NCBI RefSeq assembly: GCF_032925565.1
Contig: NZ_CP136708.1
Location: 2,170,001-2,234,000, forward strand
Direction: 5' to 3'
Origin: Alteromonas sp. CI.11.F.A3
GTDB taxonomy: Bacteria; Pseudomonadota; Gammaproteobacteria; Enterobacterales; Alteromonadaceae
Length of the DNA stretch: 64,000 bases
In this document: positions 52,566-63,700 of the stretch, one piece after another
Layout: each line of letters begins with the position of its first letter
Numbering within the stretch: the first letter of the stretch is position 1
Made by a program: the position numbers and the translations under genes
Notes under the pieces: model-generated
Told to the model about the DNA's origin: nothing
Database searches by the model: none
Seen by the model: only the letters and a program-made list of their open reading frames with translations

Positions 52566-53732
52566 CTACCGGCTAGGAGGCTCGTTAGCGTTGTTGGGGA
52601 TGTTGGTAGTTTGAACATCAATACGCGGACTCTCTTGGTCGGTATTAATGGCGCGTATTGGATAGGGAATAATAATCCCTTCTGCGGCATATCGCTTATG
52701 TAATGCCTTTATAAACGCTGATTTTATGAAGAAGCGATGGAAGTATTCTTTTGCTCTTAACATCACCGTGAAATTGATGCTGGAATTATCAAAGGTGTGG
52801 TACACCACGAAGGTATCGTAATCGTCTATTCCCCATTCGTGAGAAACCAATATTTCTTTGGCGACCTCAAGCGTGACCTTTTCTACGTGCTCAAGATCAG
52901 AGTTATAATGTACACCTACATCGACCGGTACTGATAACTCTTTACTCGGGTAGAAATAATTAATTATTTTTGATTCCGCTAATACACTATTTGGCACAAT
53001 AATAGTGTTATTGGGTAACATTTTTATCCATGTGGAGCGCCAACCAATACGCTCTACAAAACCTTGTTCTTTACTCTCTAATTCAATGAAGTCGCCTACT
53101 CTAATAGGCTTGTCCATAACCAGCTGTACCCCTGAAAAGAAGTTTTCCAAAGTGGGTTGAAGGGCAAGCGCAACGGCCAGCGATGTGATACCTAACGACG
53201 CGATAATGGGGGTAATTGAAATGCCTAACGTACCCAACATAATCAATATACCAATGCCTACGATAAGGCCTTTCACTATACCTTTAATAATGCCCGTGCT
53301 ACTTCGAAGTGAATCTGAGCGCTGTGTTTGATTGGCAAGTAATCCAACAGCAAAACGATTTAAGAAAAGAATAGCGGCAGTGATCAGTAATATTTTAGAC
53401 GCAAGGGAAATAGAGGTCGCATAGGACGCGTTTACAATATCGTACTTATCGAACAGCCAGTTTAAAATCCAAATATCGATGACGAAAATAAGGATAGTGA
53501 GGGGCAGGTTTAAAGAGTGCGCCAGTAACGAATCGTAGAAATGTGAAGTGCGATCGGTAAGCGACAAAAACTTTCGTAGAAAGATGCGCTTAATTAAGAA
53601 CATGAAAAGGTTCGCAAGTATCACAGTAACGGTGATAACTAATTCAGGCACTAACATTAAGCCTGCAAAGTTAACTTCTGGCATGGCTTTCCCTTGACCA
53701 ATAACATACAAATACGCAACGAAGTCATTCAC
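52566..53732 (-). CDS. MscS-family mechanosensitive channel, 388 aa
   Basis: Four or five N-terminal membrane helices, then the MscS core: a pore-lining helix with GITSLAVALALQPTLENFFSGVQLV, a beta domain with IRVGDFIEL and NSVLAESKIINY, and an alpha/beta C-terminal domain. It opens under membrane tension to release solutes in osmotic downshock. Single gene. A second MscS member lies at 55,378. Confidence 0.88.
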   Translation of the reverse strand: MNDFVAYLYVIGQGKAMPEVNFAGLMLVPELVITVTVILANLFMFLIKRIFLRKFLSLTDRTSHFYDSLLAHSLNLPLTILIFVIDIWILNWLFDKYDIVNASYATSISLASKILLITAAILFLNRFAVGLLANQTQRSDSLRSSTGIIKGIVKGLIVGIGILIMLGTLGISITPIIASLGITSLAVALALQPTLENFFSGVQLVMDKPIRVGDFIELESKEQGFVERIGWRSTWIKMLPNNTIIVPNSVLAESKIINYFYPSKELSVPVDVGVHYNSDLEHVEKVTLEVAKEILVSHEWGIDDYDTFVVYHTFDNSSINFTVMLRAKEYFHRFFIKSAFIKALHKRYAAEGIIIPYPIRAINTDQESPRIDVQTTNIPNNANEPPSR

Positions 53733-54051
53733 ACTTCAACTGTCTAAAAGCAATGCGTGAATATATACACTTATATATGCAGCAAATAACGTTCCAGCCA
53801 AATTTACTCAATTGAACCTAGAAAGTAATTAAGAGTATCGGGGTTAATTATTATCTGCACAGACGTAAGTTGTTATTGCCATAGACCTTTCAGCGCGGGC
53901 TGTCGCGGCATGTTTGTGGTTTTCTTAAAAGGCGTGTCAGTGCAAGGCTGCGAAGAAGTAAGCAGGGAGATCGTTTGATTCAATGCTAAACAAATGCATT
54001 AAATTAGTGCAAATCTTTTATCTTTCTTTTTGTGTTTTCATCTTCAAATCG
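53733..54051. other. Intergenic stretch with no feature seen
   Basis: About 320 AT-rich bases between two minus-strand genes. I see no gene, RNA or clear terminator. Confidence 0.5.
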
Positions 54052-54519
54052 TTAAAAAGACATACCAATTGCAAGACCGGCAACCACCGCGCTTTCGTGA
54101 TTTCTATGATAGTCGTAGTGCAGTTGCGGCGAGACCGTAATGCCAGATATCTCAAACTCATATAATAAACCTAACCGTGCAACTTCCATTTTATGGCTAC
54201 CGTGAAATTCTACCCCAGGGCCAATCTGGGCGATAAAGTGGTTAGTAATGTGAAGGTCCGCAACCAGTAAATAGGTGTAGGCGTCTAAATCTTCAAATGC
54301 ATATTCGGCCACGAAGCCAAGCCCCAAGAAGTCGCTGATACGATATTCATAATCAATACCTAGGGTAAACGCGTTACCGCACTCTTCTGTATATGTTGTG
54401 CCTACAAGGGCGGAAAGATGATGAGGTGACGTTTGCCAATGATGAGCATTTCCTTTTGCAGCAACAGTGGGGGCAAATGCCAAGGCTGTAATCAATCCTA
54501 TAGCTATTTGTACTCGCAT
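54052..54519 (-). CDS. Outer-membrane beta-barrel-type protein, 155 aa
   Basis: Signal peptide of about 21 residues (cleaved after TVAA), then alternating strands with aromatic ends (GIDYEYRISDFLGLGFVAEYAFE, QLHYDYHRNHES) closing in SF, a C-terminal Phe typical of barrels. Eight-stranded size. His-rich near the mature N-terminus (HHWQTSPHH). Function unknown; likely an outer-membrane structural or accessory porin-like protein. Confidence 0.7.
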   Translation of the reverse strand: MRVQIAIGLITALAFAPTVAAKGNAHHWQTSPHHLSALVGTTYTEECGNAFTLGIDYEYRISDFLGLGFVAEYAFEDLDAYTYLLVADLHITNHFIAQIGPGVEFHGSHKMEVARLGLLYEFEISGITVSPQLHYDYHRNHESAVVAGLAIGMSF

Positions 54520-54767
54520 GGTGTGCTCACTACTCTTTATATATTGATGGTGTATGAATAGAAAAACGCTTCTAACACGCCTTTAATCGTAGGTAAGATA
54601 TTGAAACCTTACAAATGAACTTTAGTTGCAATGCGCATACAACAGATAAATTAGTCATTCCATTTTGATGACTTAAATAGGTAAACTCTAGGCAAGGGAT
54701 GCTGACTAGACAGGCAACTGAAAGCTAATCGAGAGGCAATAACGAATTAATAGTAAGGAGCGCTGCG

Positions 54768-55076
54768 ATGAACAACGAAGAAGAAACGACTAAGTTTATT
54801 GAGGCTTGTACTACTCAGCTTGTTAGTTTATACAACGCAAGTAAAGAGGGAAAAAACGTAGATGCAGATAAACACCGAGTTCAAGGGTTTATGCATGCAG
54901 GCGAGCTTCTTGGGGTAATAAGCAAAGGCGAAGGGCAGGCGCTTATCGCTGAGTTACACTTACAGGTTTTTGGAGAAACTATTGACGATAGAGCAAAAAG
55001 AAAGAGTAAACTGGAAGCGTTAAAGGCGTCAGATCCAGATGCCTATATTGAAATTCCAGCGATAGAAAGACGTTAA
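54768..55076 (+). CDS. Small cytosolic protein of unknown function, 102 aa
   Basis: Helical, charged, with no signal or membrane segment; begins MNNEEETTKFIEACTTQL and has a GFMHAGELLGVISKGE centre. A good AAGGAG precedes the ATG. Both neighbours face the other way. I do not recognise the family. Confidence 0.6.
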   Translation: MNNEEETTKFIEACTTQLVSLYNASKEGKNVDADKHRVQGFMHAGELLGVISKGEGQALIAELHLQVFGETIDDRAKRKSKLEALKASDPDAYIEIPAIERR

Positions 55077-55153
55077 CTGGCATTAAGCATCTGTATTGTA
55101 AGCCACGACTATAGGCGTCTACAGCGTGGCCTAAATACAATATTCCTGTGAAA

Positions 55154-55336
55154 TTAATTAGATGCGTCTTCAGCACCTTCTTCAATCGCTTCACCAGCGC
55201 TTTGAATATCTTCTCCAGCACCTTCTACCGTTGCACAGCCATTCATACCTACCACAGCAGATGAAAACAACAGAGCTGTGAAACTACCTCTAAGTAATTT
55301 CGATGTTAAAAATGACGACAAAACTGACTTTTTCAT
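55154..55336 (-). CDS. Entericidin-like small lipoprotein
   Basis: 60 residues. A basic N-terminus and hydrophobic core end in a lipobox-like GMNGC (Cys near 34). The short mature part EGAGEDIQSAGEAIEEGAED has the A-G-x-D-I/A repeat pattern of entericidin A/B. Entericidins are small envelope lipoproteins linked to stress and programmed lysis; no antidote partner is seen here. AGGAGA lies just before the ATG. Confidence 0.78.
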   Translation of the reverse strand: MKKSVLSSFLTSKLLRGSFTALLFSSAVVGMNGCATVEGAGEDIQSAGEAIEEGAEDASN

Positions 55337-55377
55337 GGCATATCTCCTGGTTTAATAATCAATGTTTTTTGGTTGCT

Positions 55378-56352
55378 TCACTCATCGCTTGCTTCGCTAT
55401 CCGCATCTGGTTGATCGCCAGAACTGCGAGTAGGGTTAGATTCGGTTTTTGATGTGGTCTCTTGCTTTTCAAGCATATTGTTAAGGTTATCGCTTCCCTT
55501 GGAATTAAAATCCAATGTACGAATAGGGAAGGGAATTAAGATATCGTTTTCTTCTAATACACGTTTAACAGTACATATCGCTTCGTGGCGCACTACCATA
55601 AAGCCGGGATCGCCTGGGTAACGTATCCAAAACCAAAGCAATAGATTGATACTTGAGTCACCAAATGACGCTGCGTAAACCGCAGTTTCATCTTTCTTAA
55701 TAACGTAATCTTTTTCATTCATTGCATCAGTGATGACTTCGGCCGCTTTTTCCACGTCATCGGCGTAAGAAATACCCACGGGAACTTCTATACGCCTAAT
55801 CCCTTCAACTGAATAGTTAGTTAAAATATTTCTAAATAGGATTTTATTGGGAATGATTTCACGTTGACCATAAAAGGTTGCTACCAAGGTGTTTCGTAAA
55901 TTAATTTCTTCTACTGTTCCAAAAACACCCTCAGCTTCTACCACATCGCCAATTTCGAAGGGCTTACGAATACCCATCGCAATTCCCGCAATAAGGTTTT
56001 CCGTCATATCTTGAAATGCAAAGCCGATGGCCAAACCCACAATACCCGCACCGGCCAGTAAAGATGTCACCGTACCCTTAAGGCCAACAAAATCCAAAGC
56101 GATGAAAATACCGAAAACAATAATGAGAGACTTGATAATAGAAGTCAGTAATTTAGCAATTTGACGAGATTCAAATGCCCTTCGCATGACCTTTCCGACA
56201 ATATTTCCGACTACTTTTGCCAATATGCCGAAAACAATAGCAATTAATATCGCTACTACAAAGTTGGGTAAGTGCTTAATTCCGCTCTCGATCCAACCCT
56301 CAAGCTTCTGGTTTATCAGTTGGTAAACGTCATCAATATTCGGAAAATCCAT
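55378..56352 (-). CDS. MscS-family mechanosensitive channel, 324 aa
   Basis: Three membrane helices, the third with GAGIVGLAIGFAFQDMTENLIAGI, the glycine/alanine-rich pore helix of MscS. IRKPFEIGDVVEAEGVFGTVEEI and IIPNKILF follow in the beta domain. The C-terminus adds an acidic, Ser/Asp-rich tail. Closer to small E. coli-type MscS than the 52,566 protein. Role in osmotic release inferred from family. Confidence 0.88.
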   Translation of the reverse strand: MDFPNIDDVYQLINQKLEGWIESGIKHLPNFVVAILIAIVFGILAKVVGNIVGKVMRRAFESRQIAKLLTSIIKSLIIVFGIFIALDFVGLKGTVTSLLAGAGIVGLAIGFAFQDMTENLIAGIAMGIRKPFEIGDVVEAEGVFGTVEEINLRNTLVATFYGQREIIPNKILFRNILTNYSVEGIRRIEVPVGISYADDVEKAAEVITDAMNEKDYVIKKDETAVYAASFGDSSINLLLWFWIRYPGDPGFMVVRHEAICTVKRVLEENDILIPFPIRTLDFNSKGSDNLNNMLEKQETTSKTESNPTRSSGDQPDADSEASDE

Positions 56353-56756
56353 AGAACTCTTTCATTTATCAAACAATATGCAGTGACTATTCAAGATCTA
56401 TTCCGTAACATTTTTTCTGTAAGGCACTGTTTTAATGGGTGAAAACTAAATTAAACGTTTTTGGAAGTGAATGATTGATAAGAAAAAAATACAAGAGTGG
56501 GAAATAACTACGCAATAACTAAATGAATTTTATAGATGTTAGACAAAAGTTTATGTGGTCTGACCATGTGTAAAATTAATGTAAATATATTATTCACAAT
56601 AAATTTACAAAGTATGTGATGGCGCTTAACATCAATATTGCAGGTCAAAGATTGTTCATTGACCTTTCACAATAACAATGAGAAATCGTCCAGCCTGTTG
56701 CTAGCGGAAAGTGTGGGTTTTGCCGGTAGTGATGCGCCCAGATTTGGAATCACACT
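56353..56756. promoter_or_regulatory. Divergent region upstream of the second TonB receptor
   Basis: 404 very AT-rich bases with no gene. It must contain the promoters of both flanking genes. I see no perfect operator palindrome. Confidence 0.4.
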
Positions 56757-59468
56757 ATGAAATTTAAAACGCGTAAGACTGCAGTAGCTGCCTTAGTCAG
56801 TTCTGCCTTATTTTGTTCTCCTTTTTTAGCCTATGCGCAAGATGCTAACGAAGAAGTTGAAGCTGAATCTAAAAGTAAAAAAGATGTAGAGTTAATTCTT
56901 GTTACAGGGAGCTTTGTTCGTCGCAGTGAGAACTTTGAGTCACCTTCACCGTTAGCGGTAGTAGACAGCGTTGCTATCGATTCAATTGGTGCAAAAAATA
57001 TAGCGGATATTACTCAAACATTAACGATTAATACTGGCGCAGAGAACAACCCTGATGCCTTTACACAAAACGCCACAGCCGGCACCTCAAACATTAACTT
57101 ACGTGGGTTAGGTGTTGCATCTACCTTAGTATTGTTAAATAACAAACGCCAAGTTGTGACTGCGCAACCTACTAACGAAGGCTTAAATTTCGTAGATACA
57201 AGTTCACTCGTGCCTATGATTGCCATTGATAGAATGGAAGTCGTAAAAGATGGTGCATCAGCCTTATACGGTTCTGATGCGGTTGCAGGGGTGGTTAACT
57301 TCATTACCAAACGTAATTACGATGGTGCGATGGTCAGTGTTGATTATCAAGACGGCGCCCATGGTGATAACAAAGAATATATATTCCAAGGTTTATGGGG
57401 AGCAACAGGCGACAATGGTAGCGTACTAGCAGCCATAAGCTACACAAACCGTTCACCGTTATTTCTCAGTGACCGACGTCTAAGTCGCCCTCAAGATGAC
57501 ACCAGTGCGTTAGGTAACCCTGCATCATACTTTGTGACTATTCCTGGCGCTGGACCATTACCTATTATCGACCCTTACGGGTGTGAGGAGTTTGGTGGTG
57601 CACCTAACTTACTTGCCCCTAGTGGCACAATTCCAGGATTAGAAGTTGGTTTCTGCGGCTTCGATTTTGGTAAGTTCTATTCTTATGTTGCCGATGAAAG
57701 TCGAATTAATTCCTATGTAAGAGCGGACTATGAGTTTGCTAATGATATTACATGGACAGCTGAGCTTAGTATGGCGCGTAACCGCGCTGAACGTGGCGGG
57801 GCGCCAAGTTTCCCTATTCTAACATCACCAATTGTTCCTGATTACCACCCCCAAAATCCATTCGGTCAGTCTGTTGCTTTCTTTGGCCGTGCTGAAGGGA
57901 ATGGCTTCGACGGCGATCCGGCAAACACAGAATCAGACACTTTTAGATTCAGTACTAATTTACAAGGTGTGACTGATAGCGGTTTCTGGGAAGTAAGTTA
58001 TACCCGTGCAGTGAATGATTTCTTGTTCAAAGTACCTGATGTACTAAACACAGAGTTCCAGCTTGCCTTGTATGGTTTAGGTGGCTCGGCATGTGATCCT
58101 ATTGCGGGAACACCGGGCGAAGGGAATTGTGAATTCTTTAATCCTTTTGCTACTTCCTATACATCAGCACCTAACTCAGATTACGTGGTTGATTCATTCA
58201 CCGGCACTGAGATTATAGATTCAAAAGCTGACCTTGAAGTGTTCGAAGCCTTTACTTCATTCGATATCTTTGAAATGAGCAGTGGTTTTGCTGCATTAGC
58301 AGTAGGCGTGCAATATCGTGAAGAGCAGTTGAGCCAAGACTATGATGATTTGGCTAACCAAGATAGCTTTACATTTGTTATTGGTAACCCCGATATTGAT
58401 GGTAGCCAAGATGTTTGGGCCGCGTTTGGTGAGCTAGCTCTACCATTGAGTGAAGATTTAGATGTGCAACTAGCGGTACGTTATGAAGATTACGGCGGTA
58501 GCATAGGTAGCACTGTTGACCCTAAACTCGCTGTGTCCTATCGCGCTACCGATGAGTTTTCACTACGGGGTTCGGTGTCTACATCGTTTAGAGCACCTAC
58601 TGTGTTCTTAGCACAAGGTGGGGCAACGTCATTACAGCAACTCATCGACCCTGTACAAGGCGCTACAGCGTTTGTTGCGGTGAGAACATCAGGTAACGAA
58701 GATCTAAAACCAGAAGAATCTACCGCATATAATATTGGTTTTTCATACGAGCCCTTCAGAGATTTCTCTATAGAGCTTGATTACTGGAACTTTGAGTTTA
58801 AAGATTTAATCATTCAGGAAAATGCGCAAGCAGTATTAAATCTTGACCCTACCGATACAGACCGCATTATTCGTGCTGGCGACCCGCTAAATGGTCCTGT
58901 GTTACAAGTTAACAATACTTACGTGAATGCAAGTGAGATGGAAACCTCGGGTATCGATTTTGTGACTAGTTACAAAATTGACACTGAGTTTGGTAGTTTC
59001 ACGCCGTCGTTGAACGGTACCTACACCATGAAATATGACCTGATGGATCCACAAGCGGGTAATATTGATGGGGCAGGGCGCAGAAACTTCAACAATATCG
59101 GGGTTTCTTCACCAGAGCTAAGAATGAACTTTGGGCTGGCATGGAAAAACGGCGTTCATGCCGCTAACTTATTTGTTCGTTACATCTCGTCGTATGATGA
59201 TGACCAAAACTGCGCAGATGGCACCACGAACTTAGGTGCGTGTACAAATGGCTTATACGAAGTAGACAGCCATGTCACTGTAGATGCTCAGTACAATATC
59301 GACTTAGGCTCGCTATTTGAGACGGAACAAAGTTATGTTGTCACTGTAGGTGGATTGAATTTGTTTGATGAAGATCCTCCTCAGTTGTTTACTAACAGTG
59401 GTTTCGATTCAAAAGTGCATGACCCCCGTGGGCGTCAAATTTATGCACGGTTAGCGGTAGAGTTTTAA
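56757..59468 (+). CDS. TonB-dependent receptor
   Basis: 903 residues. Signal peptide (about 1-27), an acidic linker with VELILVTGSFVRR, a plug domain with NINLRGLGVASTLVLLNNKR and DGASALYGSDAVAGVVNFI, and a large barrel ending in LAVEF. This plug style belongs to the Gram-negative receptors for larger carbohydrate or peptide-derived ligands rather than classical siderophores, but the ligand cannot be assigned. Terminator downstream. Confidence 0.9.
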   Translation: MKFKTRKTAVAALVSSALFCSPFLAYAQDANEEVEAESKSKKDVELILVTGSFVRRSENFESPSPLAVVDSVAIDSIGAKNIADITQTLTINTGAENNPDAFTQNATAGTSNINLRGLGVASTLVLLNNKRQVVTAQPTNEGLNFVDTSSLVPMIAIDRMEVVKDGASALYGSDAVAGVVNFITKRNYDGAMVSVDYQDGAHGDNKEYIFQGLWGATGDNGSVLAAISYTNRSPLFLSDRRLSRPQDDTSALGNPASYFVTIPGAGPLPIIDPYGCEEFGGAPNLLAPSGTIPGLEVGFCGFDFGKFYSYVADESRINSYVRADYEFANDITWTAELSMARNRAERGGAPSFPILTSPIVPDYHPQNPFGQSVAFFGRAEGNGFDGDPANTESDTFRFSTNLQGVTDSGFWEVSYTRAVNDFLFKVPDVLNTEFQLALYGLGGSACDPIAGTPGEGNCEFFNPFATSYTSAPNSDYVVDSFTGTEIIDSKADLEVFEAFTSFDIFEMSSGFAALAVGVQYREEQLSQDYDDLANQDSFTFVIGNPDIDGSQDVWAAFGELALPLSEDLDVQLAVRYEDYGGSIGSTVDPKLAVSYRATDEFSLRGSVSTSFRAPTVFLAQGGATSLQQLIDPVQGATAFVAVRTSGNEDLKPEESTAYNIGFSYEPFRDFSIELDYWNFEFKDLIIQENAQAVLNLDPTDTDRIIRAGDPLNGPVLQVNNTYVNASEMETSGIDFVTSYKIDTEFGSFTPSLNGTYTMKYDLMDPQAGNIDGAGRRNFNNIGVSSPELRMNFGLAWKNGVHAANLFVRYISSYDDDQNCADGTTNLGACTNGLYEVDSHVTVDAQYNIDLGSLFETEQSYVVTVGGLNLFDEDPPQLFTNSGFDSKVHDPRGRQIYARLAVEF

Positions 59469-59498
59469 AACTTAATCTTCTTAACCTAAAAAACACTA

Positions 59499-59551
59499 GC
59501 GGCCTATGTTGCATGCTCATAATAATGTGCATTCCCATAGGCCGCTTTTTT
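59499..59551 (+). terminator. Rho-independent terminator
   Basis: GCGGCCTATG and CATAGGCCGC are followed by TTTTTT, 30 bases after the TonB receptor stop. Confidence 0.85.
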
Positions 59552-59665
59552 ATGTAAAGATTTCTCGCCAACATTTATATGCCTTCTCCTAGGCTTTCTT
59601 ACCTAAAAAGCTGAAATCATGATGCGTATTGTTTACATTGCTTACTTCATGCGAAGGAGGCTTAT

Positions 59666-59971
59666 ATGAGTACGCGACTAACTAATGAAGAAATTCAAGA
59701 AAATCTCGATACCCTAAATGCAGGTTTAGAAGACAACGACCGCTGGGCGTTAGGCGATAATGCTATTGAAAAGACATTTACCTTTAAAAGTTTTATTCGT
59801 GCATTTGGTTGGATGTCGCAAATTGCGATTTGGGCAGAAAAATTAAAGCATCATCCGGAATGGTTTAATGTTTATAACCGTGTAGAAGTAAAATTAACAA
59901 CCCATGATGTGGGTGGTTTGAGTGAATTAGATTTTAAATTGGCAACAAAAATGGAAAGCTTTAAACCGTAA
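59666..59971 (+). CDS. phhB: Pterin-4a-carbinolamine dehydratase-like
   Basis: 101 residues. [36 protein letters not shown] contains the signature [HH-PEW] with the catalytic His pair; [15 protein letters not shown] follows. The enzyme recycles oxidised tetrahydrobiopterin after phenylalanine hydroxylation. No phhA is adjacent here. GGAGG lies before the ATG. Confidence 0.88.
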   Translation: MSTRLTNEEIQENLDTLNAGLEDNDRWALGDNAIEKTFTFKSFIRAFGWMSQIAIWAEKLKHHPEWFNVYNRVEVKLTTHDVGGLSELDFKLATKMESFKP

Positions 59972-60068
59972 AAGTATAAGTTTTAAACGTAAATTGTTTG
60001 ATGATTGTACGTTGCGATTAAAAAAGAAGCATGCAGTCAGAAAAGTGAAATAATTAAGTAATAAGTCC

Positions 60069-60096
60069 TTGTGTTACAAAAGTGCGTATGTATAAT
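60069..60096 (+). promoter_or_regulatory. Sigma-70 promoter of the initiator tRNA pair
   Basis: TTGTGT (-35) and perfect TATAAT (-10), 16 bases apart, end 57 bases before the first tRNA. Confidence 0.75.
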
Positions 60097-60153
60097 ACGC
60101 CCCACGTTGAAGGGAGACATCAAACACCTCAAGCCAACAACGTTATTTTCTGG

Positions 60154-60230
<77 letters not shown>

Positions 60231-60295
60231 CAGAAAATTAAACGATTTAAATACTGAGTTGTCTAAGTTTAGAGGCAAGCAGTAAAATGTACAGA

Positions 60296-60372
<77 letters not shown>

Positions 60373-60379
60373 CATTATA

Positions 60380-60404
60380 ACCCTGGCTTTTGCCGGGGTT
60401 TTTT
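60380..60404 (+). terminator. Terminator of the tRNA operon
   Basis: ACCCTGGC and GCCGGGGT pair around TTTT, followed by TTTTT. Confidence 0.88.
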
Positions 60405-60761
60405 GTGTCTGAAATATAAGTGCATGGTCGTTATTTATTAAACGCTACACTTTATTGAACGCTACACCCTTTTAAACGCATTTTCTGTTGCTCTTCTATT
60501 TTTAATCATTAAGTACATCCTCCATGTTTCAATTAACCCTCTATGATGTCGATAGTAACGACTCACGCTGATAAGCTAAAACGCAACATTAGAAGAAGAT
60601 TGTGGCCACACGCGTGGGCAATTTAATTTACAGCGCGTGTTTAATTAGCAATCGTAAAGTGGTAAAAGTAACCCTAATATTAGAAAAAGAAAAAATATAC
60701 CGTTGGCATATTTAATAATTCTTTAATTCCTTTCGCTTCGAAAAACACGCTTTTGGGTAGT
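60405..60761. other. Intergenic stretch with no gene seen
   Basis: About 357 bases between the tRNA terminator and the sensor kinase. No frame, RNA or repeat recognised. It should hold the kinase promoter. Confidence 0.5.
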
Positions 60762-63700
60762 ATGATTCAAGAATATTTTACGATAGGGCAAGAGGTAACC
60801 TTGCTTGACGGAAGTTATGATTTTGGCTTGGTAGCACTGTCATTAACGATTGCCATTTTTGCGTCATTTATGGCATTTAACGTAGCCAGTCAGGCGTCCG
60901 TTTCCACCAATAAACTTAGGAAGTATTCGTTGCTCACTGCCGGTAGTGTTGCCATGGGCGGTGGAATTTGGGCCATGCATTTTTTAGGAATGCTTGCGTT
61001 TGAGCTTTGTACTGCTGTTTCATACGATGTTGGCATAACGTTGGCGTCATCGGTACCTGGGATAGCGGCGGCATGGGTTGCGCTCTACCTTATGACAAAG
61101 CCTACAATTTCATTTACCGAAATATTAATTGGCGGCGTGTTAGTGGGGGCAGGCATTGGAACCATGCATTACAGTGGCATGGCGGCTATGGAAATGTCGC
61201 CATTGCTTCGTTATAACCCCGCATTATTTATACTCTCCATTATTGTTGCTGTGTGCTTAGCGATGCTGGCCCTTTGGATAAAGTTTGGTCTTAGCGCTGT
61301 GAGTGGCAAACAATCGAAAATGGGTAGGGACGCTTTTATAGCAAGTTTAGTTATGGGGCTTGCCATTGCCGGTATGCATTACACAGGAATGTTTGCGGCT
61401 AGATTTGTTATGCCGCCTGGCATGGAGTTTACCTCCCAACCATCTGAAATATCTGTTTATCTTGCGTTATCTATTGCAATGGTAACGGTCACGCTTATAG
61501 CTATCGTGTTGGGTCTTAGTCTGTTGTTCAAATACAAAGACGTGAGTTCCCGGGCTATAGAAAGTGAGAAGGTTCAGCGCGCCATTACCGATACAGCAGT
61601 AGATGCCATTATAACGGTTGATAGTACAGGCATTATCCGAACCGCTAATCCCGCTGTTACTGCCGTAACAGGGTATTTACCAGAAGAGCTTATTGGTCAA
61701 CCAGGTACAATACTGGCACCGGCCGATAAAAAATCCATGTACGGCCAAGATTTTTTACAACAACGGGTAGTGCCAACGGAACAAATAATTGGTACCAGCC
61801 GTGAGGTAACCATCGTTGCCAAGGGCGGTGAGTTTATTCCAGTTCAACTAGGCATTGGGTATACCAAGTTAGATGGAAAAGCACTCTTTGTTGGTTTTTT
61901 CTCAGATTTAAGAAAACGCAAGGCTATAGAAGATGCACTTCGCGAAAGCGAGGCCAAGTTTAGAAGCTTTATTTCTAATATCCCAGGTATTGCCTACCGA
62001 TGTTTGAATGAACCAGATTGGCCCATGGTATTTATTAGTGACGCAGTCTGCGAAATTACCGGGTATCCCGCAGATGACTTTATTCTGCCAAACTCTAAAG
62101 TTACTTTTGGTTCGCTATGCCACCCCGATGATGTACAGCGAATAACAGATGAAGTTGCTGATAATAAAATGTTCAGTATTGAGTATCGGATTATTACCAA
62201 GTCTGGTGATGTCCGATGGGTTACAGAACATGGTGTTCATGTTTTCGATGAAAATGGTGACATTGCCTATTTAGACGGCTTTATTTCAGATATAACGGCG
62301 CGTCGGGAAATGGAGGAGGAGCTCAAGACGGCAAAAAATATAGCCGAGCAAGCTGCAGCAGCTCGCACCAACTTCCTTGCCAATATGAGCCATGAAATAA
62401 GAACACCAATGAATGCCATTATTGGGTTCAGTGATTTAATGCTTGCGGAAAAAATGCCGCCAGAACAGCATGGGCACCTTACCACGGTGAATCGTTCAGC
62501 ACGTTCACTGCTGCATCTATTAAACGATATTCTTGATAGCGCTAAGTTAGATAAAGGCAAACTCGATTTAGATTATCGCGACTTCATCATTCGTGATGAA
62601 GTTGATACGGTTGTCTCAACATTTTGGTTAGAGGCTAAACGCAAAAAAATTACCTTAGAAGTACAAGTGGGCAGCGAAGTCCGCGAGGCTTACAATGGGG
62701 TTCCAGAACGTATCAGGCAAGTACTTAATAACTTAATTGGTAATGCGGTCAAGTTCACCGGCGATGGAAGTGTCGTGTTACAAGTCTCCAGCGATGGCTC
62801 ATTTGTTTATTTTAAAGTAAAGGATTCGGGTATTGGCATGAATAGCGAACAGGTTAATCGAGTATTCGATGCTTTCGCTCAAGCTGATGCATCAATGAGC
62901 AGAAAGTATGGCGGAACAGGGCTAGGTACAACCATATCGAAACAGCTTGTTGAGTTAATGGGCGGAAACATATGTGCGCAAAGTGAACTTGGTAAAGGCA
63001 GTACGTTTACCTTCCGGCTGCCATTAGTGCCCGCTATAGCGCCTAGGGCAGTGGAAGAAGGTAAGCCGGTTCAATTGCCTCCAATGCATATTCTTATTGT
63101 TGACGATATAGCTCAAAATATAGATTTGCTATCTTTATTACTTGTGCGTTCAGGGCATACCGTTGAAGTGGCGCGAGATGGAAAAGAAGCGCTAGAAAAA
63201 ATGAAGTTGCCTGGTATTGAGTTGGTATTGATGGATTTACAAATGCCGGTGTTAGATGGCCTTGAAGCATCTGTGCAAAGACGAAAATACGAAGCGCTTA
63301 ATAATTTGCCGTCACTGCCAATTATTGCATTAACCGCCAGTGTACTAGTTCAGGATAGACATGCCGCAACTGATGCGGGTATGGACGGATTTGCCAATAA
63401 GCCTATTGATTACCCGGTGCTTACCCGAGAAATGGCGCGAGTGCTGGGCAAGGAAATTGATGAGTCAGCAACACTCATCGTTAATGACGACAAAGCAGAG
63501 CAACCAAAATCAAGTAAAGTGGTAGACGTCAATCGGGCAATTATGCTTTGGGGCGATGCGCAAACTCACCACAATGAAGTGGCGCGATTTACCCGCGAAA
63601 ACGAAAGTAAAATAGCGCAAATAACGACAGCGATTTTAGATAATGATGCTCCTAAAACAGCCTCACTGGCTCACGGGATAAAAGGCGTTGCTGGAAACCT